A stretch of DNA of 64,000 nucleotides from Haloferula luteola (GTDB taxonomy: Bacteria; Verrucomicrobiota; Verrucomicrobiia; Verrucomicrobiales; Akkermansiaceae). Positions 60,744 through 64,000 of the stretch are shown in pieces. The first letter of the stretch is position 1, and each line of letters opens with the position of its first letter. The notes under the pieces are model-generated. The model did not search any database, was not told where the DNA came from, and was given only the letters and a program-made list of their open reading frames with translations. The DNA lies in assembly GCF_014201715.1 (NCBI RefSeq), contig NZ_JACHFD010000016.1:1-64000 (forward strand). Reading direction: 5' to 3'. A program made the translations under genes and the position numbers.

Positions 60744-61988
60744 ATGGCTGAGGTATTTCGTTTCCGCGATTCTCGGGTTTCCTCGCTGGAGGAGGCGTTC
60801 TCAGTGCTGGAGAAATGGCGCCATATGGCTCCTCCAGGTGAGGGGGACGAAGCGGTTGAGGAATTGGAGGCCGCGCTGCGATTTCTCAAGGGAGCAGGAG
60901 GTCCAGTGTGTGCTGCCTTGCAATTGGGTCTCGCGATGACCTTGGGAAATCTTTGGCGCGAACGGGGCCAGAAAGCTCCCGCGATGACGGCCTATTTGAG
61001 AGGGTTGGAGGTGCGCTCGGAATTGGATTTGAAAACCGACGCAACCCGCAATGAGTTGGCAAATCTGCTGACCCAGCGGGCGATCCTCCTGCTTGAAGAA
61101 AAGGACGGAGGAGCCGCCTTGTTGGACCTGGACGAGGCCATTCGACTTCGCGAAACTCTGCCGCTTGAGAGCGAGCCAGTGTATCGGTGGGGACTTGCCG
61201 CCGGGTGGATCAATCGTGGCGATGCGTTGCGCTTGGAGTCACGGGCGCGCGAGGCGGTAGCTTCGTACGATCATGGTTTGGAAGAATTGGAATCTTTGGA
61301 GCCGACGGAATGGGTCCGCTGGCGCCGGGCAGTGGCATGGAACAATCGTGGACTCGCCTGGAAAGATGCAGGCTGCTCCGACGAGGCTCACGAGTCATTT
61401 GAGCAAGCCGTCGTGGCGTTGGCGGAATGCGAGGAAGTGCGTTCCATCGTGACCCGTGAGGCGGCCCGGTTGCAACGAGGAGATGACCCGCGCAAAGTCT
61501 TGGAGGTGGTATCTCCTTGGGAACGGACGACGCCGGAGGCGGCGAAAGTTTCGCTGCAGGCACGGCATGCGATTGCGTGCGGCTTGTGCGAACGTCCGGG
61601 AGTGACGCAGGAAGGAGGCGATTGGATTGCCGAGACCACCGACTGGATCGAAGAAGGCTTAGAGGTGGCGAGGGCGTGGGAAACTGTTGGCGACCATACG
61701 ATGCGTCCGGTGGCGCTGGATTTGTTCCGGGTAGGTCTGCGTGTGTATCGGGTGTGCCAGCCGCAGTTTCTGGCTGAGTTTGTCTTGGAGTCCTTGGACC
61801 CGGAGGTGTCCGAAGGGGCATGGCGGGATGATCCGGATTTTCAGGCGTCAGCGGTCGAAGCCTTGGCTTTGGCTTTGAAGGAATCGTTGGAGCGGGGAGT
61901 GACCGAGGGTCGTTCGGAGAAAGAGCTCGCGATTTCAGCATCGCTGCGGGCGGCGGACGAACGTCTGGCGGGTTTGCAGCAGTTTTAG
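60744..61988 (+). CDS. TPR protein, cytoplasmic
   Basis: This 414-residue protein has no signal peptide. It contains TPR-like helical repeats: ALQLGLAMTLGNLWRERGQK, NELANLLTQRAILLLEE, GWINRGDALRLESRAREAVA and AWNNRGLAWKDAGCSDEAHE. The C-terminal part is helical with no further family sign. It follows the exported TPR gene by five bases, so it belongs to the same operon but is not part of the classic TonB2 gene set. Its last four bases overlap the end of the convergent PepSY gene. The function is unknown. Confidence 0.78.
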   Translation: MAEVFRFRDSRVSSLEEAFSVLEKWRHMAPPGEGDEAVEELEAALRFLKGAGGPVCAALQLGLAMTLGNLWRERGQKAPAMTAYLRGLEVRSELDLKTDATRNELANLLTQRAILLLEEKDGGAALLDLDEAIRLRETLPLESEPVYRWGLAAGWINRGDALRLESRAREAVASYDHGLEELESLEPTEWVRWRRAVAWNNRGLAWKDAGCSDEAHESFEQAVVALAECEEVRSIVTREAARLQRGDDPRKVLEVVSPWERTTPEAAKVSLQARHAIACGLCERPGVTQEGGDWIAETTDWIEEGLEVARAWETVGDHTMRPVALDLFRVGLRVYRVCQPQFLAEFVLESLDPEVSEGAWRDDPDFQASAVEALALALKESLERGVTEGRSEKELAISASLRAADERLAGLQQF

Positions 61989-63178
61989 GCGATCTTCCGT
62001 TTGCGGAAGAATCGGCGGTAGCTGAGTGCGAATCCCGTTCCGATGAGGATCAGGGTGGCGAGAGTCGAAAGGGCGGCGAGAGTTTGCCCCATCCAGCCTC
62101 CGGCCTCGCCGGTGTGGACCCAGCGAACCCAGGTTCTTAGCCTGCGCCCGGGAGTTTGACTTTGGAAATCCTGGATGGATTCGACCTCTTGCTTCTTGAG
62201 ATGAATGGTGACTTCCCGGCGTAAGTCGGGTCGACCACGATGGGAATCCGAGACGAAGAAGCGTGCTTGGTGGCCAGCCGGGAAGGAGAACTGAACCTGA
62301 CTCCACTCTGGGAAGTCTTCGACCGCCTTGGCCAGGGCTGAATCCAGGCCGCTGGGCAGGACTTCGGGTGGAGGAGCCGTGGCACCGCGGCCTCGACCTT
62401 GAGCAGGTCCGCGACCTTGAGCCTGACCGGCCCCTGAACCAATGGGTCCCCGTCCTTCACCCCGGGCGGGTCCAGGAGGTCCTTTGCGCTCGGGAGCTTT
62501 TTCGCCAACGGCCTGGAACAGCAGTTGGTTGGCCCATGGGTAGGCGATGACCAGTCCGCAGGAGACGATGACGATCAGGGGCAGTGCGAACCAGATCCCA
62601 AGGGCATTGTGCCAGTTCCAATCACGAGCCCGGCCCTTCAGGCGAGGTTGCAGGGTGGTGATGGCTTTGAGCCCTTTGCGAGTCCAACGTTTTGGGATCC
62701 ACAGAAAGAGCCCGCTGATCAAGATGAAGAGGAAGACCAATGCGGCGGCCGCCTGGACTGAGCGGGCGGTGTCACGGGCTGCCCCTTGCAAGGCCAGCCA
62801 GCGATGGATTTCGGTCACCGTGTGGAAAAAGGCGCGAGTACGGGTCGCGCCTTCTCCGAGAACGGCGCCGGTATAGGGATTGACGAAGACCGAGCGCTCA
62901 CGGCCGAATTGGAACACTGCAGGAGCCGTTGGCGAGGCGTTGAGGAGAAATCCGGTGGGACGGGTCTCCGGAATGGCCTCGTGGAGGCGGGCATGGAGTT
63001 CGCTCAGTGGGAGTCTCTCGCCGGTGGCTTCGACTCGGTAACCATCGGCGGCTTCGGTGATTTGGCGTTCAAACGAAAGCAGGAGTCCGGTGGTGGCCAT
63101 GATGAGGATCATCAAGCCTGCGGCGAGTCCGGCACCGAGGTGCAACCAAAACAGGGTCTTGCGAAGGAGGGGCGGCAT
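61985..63178 (-). CDS. PepSY-associated membrane protein
   Basis: The 397-residue protein has four membrane segments in the order usual for PepSY_TM proteins: WLHLGAGLAAGLMILIMATT with LLLSFE, AAALVFLFILISGLFLWIP followed by KRW, ALGIWFALPLIVIVSCGLVI, and TLAALSTLATLILIGTGFAL. PepSY-like parts lie between (VFVNPYTGAVLGEG). An odd glycine/arginine/proline-rich insertion (near residues 228-266, GRGPAQGRGRGATAPPP) lies in the second soluble part. Such proteins are common beside siderophore receptors and may act as ferric-siderophore reductases (inference). It is downstream of the PiuC-type gene on the same strand. Confidence 0.88.
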   Translation of the reverse strand: MPPLLRKTLFWLHLGAGLAAGLMILIMATTGLLLSFERQITEAADGYRVEATGERLPLSELHARLHEAIPETRPTGFLLNASPTAPAVFQFGRERSVFVNPYTGAVLGEGATRTRAFFHTVTEIHRWLALQGAARDTARSVQAAAALVFLFILISGLFLWIPKRWTRKGLKAITTLQPRLKGRARDWNWHNALGIWFALPLIVIVSCGLVIAYPWANQLLFQAVGEKAPERKGPPGPARGEGRGPIGSGAGQAQGRGPAQGRGRGATAPPPEVLPSGLDSALAKAVEDFPEWSQVQFSFPAGHQARFFVSDSHRGRPDLRREVTIHLKKQEVESIQDFQSQTPGRRLRTWVRWVHTGEAGGWMGQTLAALSTLATLILIGTGFALSYRRFFRKRKIA

Positions 63179-63241
63179 GGCAGGAAAAGAAAGCGGGGTG
63201 GGCTCGCATGAAGCCCACCCCGTGGAAACCAATCGAAGTGC

Positions 63242-63934
63242 TTAAAGTTCCGCCCACTGACGGAGAAGATTGTGATAGACTCCGGTGAGTTGGACGGCGC
63301 TTTGGTCGGCCGCCGATTGCCCGCCGAGTTCTCCTCGGATCCGCTGGATGGCGAGATCGAGATCGAACAGCAACGTGCGTTGTTCATCGGAGCGGATCAT
63401 GCTCTGGATCCAAAAGAAGGAGCTGACCCGGGCACCACGGGTGACGGGAGTCACATGGTGGAGGCTGGTCGAGGGGTAGAGCACCATATGGCCCGCCGGG
63501 AGCTTCACTTTCTGCACCCCGTAGGTGTCCTCCACACAAAGTTCACCTCCGTCATATTCTTCGGGTTCAGCAAAGAACAAGGTGGCCGAGACATCGGTGC
63601 GAATCGAATGACCCTGACCGTGAATTTGCCGAATGGCGTTGTCGACGTGGGTGCCGAATGATTGGCCTCCCGCATAGCGGTTGAACATCGGCGGCATCAC
63701 GGTTTTCGGCAAAGCCGCGGAGAGGAACAAGGGATTCTGGCCCAGCGCCTCGAGGATCATCCCGCCGACCTTGCGAGCGGCGGGAGATTCCTGGGGCAGC
63801 TGTTGGTTGTCCTTGGCCTGTGCCGCCTGGCTTCCGGCGGTGAGTTTGCCGTCGACCCATTCCGCCGAGTCGAGGAGGGCACGAGCCTCCCGGACTTGGT
63901 CGGGGGTGAGGACGTCAGGGATGCGAAGCAGCAT
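63242..63934 (-). CDS. PKHD-type Fe(II)/2-oxoglutarate dioxygenase (PiuC/YbiX)
   Basis: The 230-residue protein is a PiuC/YbiX-type hydroxylase. Iron ligands are His96 and Asp98 in GTHVDNAI and His159 in [17 protein letters not shown], with Arg166 or Arg169 for 2-oxoglutarate. The N-terminus ([20 protein letters not shown]) and the C-terminal helices are full length. The family is encoded next to TonB-dependent siderophore receptors and is iron-regulated; the substrate is unknown. Here it lies between the receptor gene end (63941) and the PepSY gene, so the three are probably one operon. Confidence 0.94.
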   Translation of the reverse strand: MLLRIPDVLTPDQVREARALLDSAEWVDGKLTAGSQAAQAKDNQQLPQESPAARKVGGMILEALGQNPLFLSAALPKTVMPPMFNRYAGGQSFGTHVDNAIRQIHGQGHSIRTDVSATLFFAEPEEYDGGELCVEDTYGVQKVKLPAGHMVLYPSTSLHHVTPVTRGARVSSFFWIQSMIRSDEQRTLLFDLDLAIQRIRGELGGQSAADQSAVQLTGVYHNLLRQWAEL

Positions 63935-63940
63935 GGCCGG

Positions 63941-64000
63941 TTAGAACGAGAATCGAGTGCTCAACATGGCGGTTCTCCCACTTCCCGGAATGGCGTGGCC
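63941..64000 (-). CDS. TonB-dependent receptor, C-terminal end (partial)
   Basis: The last 19 codons of a minus-strand gene enter from the right window edge: GHAIPGSGRTAMLSTRFSF, then TAA. The pattern G-x-P-x-x-x-R-T-x-x-L-S-x-x-[FY]-x-F is the last beta-strand of TonB-dependent siderophore receptors, ending in the aromatic residue needed for barrel assembly. The gene is seven bases upstream of the PiuC-type start, so it should lead this iron-uptake operon. The rest lies outside the window. Confidence 0.8.
   Translation of the reverse strand, partial: GHAIPGSGRTAMLSTRFSF

Noticed and set aside
1-64000. tRNA, rRNA, riboswitch or CRISPR
   Set aside because: I looked for cloverleaf ends, rRNA-like blocks and repeat-spacer arrays and saw none; covariance-model searches were not possible here.

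Overview
The window is about 60% GC and carries no ribosomal or tRNA gene. Its content points to a Verrucomicrobiota bacterium (inference). It has a PEP-CTERM protein, sulfatases, many very large exported beta-helix, autotransporter-like and FG-GAP proteins, an SHD1-domain hydrolase, a BlaI/M56 pair and signal-peptide-bearing Hcp-like proteins. It also encodes family 43 and 32 glycoside hydrolases. Many genes lack a clear Shine-Dalgarno sequence.

Layout, left end. A decayed IS5-type transposase fragment and a DUF2200 gene (1-0.9 kb) are followed by an exported intradiol-dioxygenase-like protein, an SGNH/DUF4886-like hydrolase and a beta-helix protein. A minus-strand pair (metallophosphoesterase then sulfatase) faces a BlaI-type repressor and M56 peptidase operon. 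BlaI-like dyads lie in the shared intergenic region. Next come an unknown exported protein, an MFS transporter, an FG-GAP repeat protein and a Tim44-like/zinc-ribbon/TerB protein. A three-gene run then follows: two exported Hcp-like proteins and an ATGA-coupled HemK-like methyltransferase.

Middle (22.8-45 kb). An unknown exported protein and a DUF3500 protein precede a 1650-residue beta-helix protein. Its upstream region holds a direct repeat that fits a LytTR operator, next to a GAF-LytTR regulator gene. Divergent from the regulator is an RsbU-like phosphatase and an SHD1-alpha/beta hydrolase. A polysaccharide region follows: an autotransporter-like protein with a GH43 enzyme, a 1096-residue multidomain sulfatase, a PEP-CTERM protein related to the sulfatase's N-terminus, a double-GH43 enzyme and a GH32 fructan hydrolase.

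Right (45-64 kb). There is a two-lobed retropepsin-like protein and a 1384-residue exported protein. After these come a dienelactone hydrolase, a spermidine-synthase-like protein, and a thymidine phosphorylase coupled to a membrane-anchored unknown. A complete TonB2-type energy-transduction operon follows: DUF3450, TtpC-like ExbB, ExbB, ExbD, TonB, TPR, TPR. It converges on a PepSY membrane protein, a PiuC/YbiX-type dioxygenase and the last 19 codons of a TonB-dependent receptor. Together these make an iron-uptake region.

Most notable: at least seven otherwise unrelated exported proteins end in a similar short C-terminal module with a terminal F-[YF]-[RKQ]-[ILV] motif. This could be an undescribed sorting or anchoring domain. 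The LytTR direct repeat and the BlaI dyads give testable regulatory links for two exported-protein loci.
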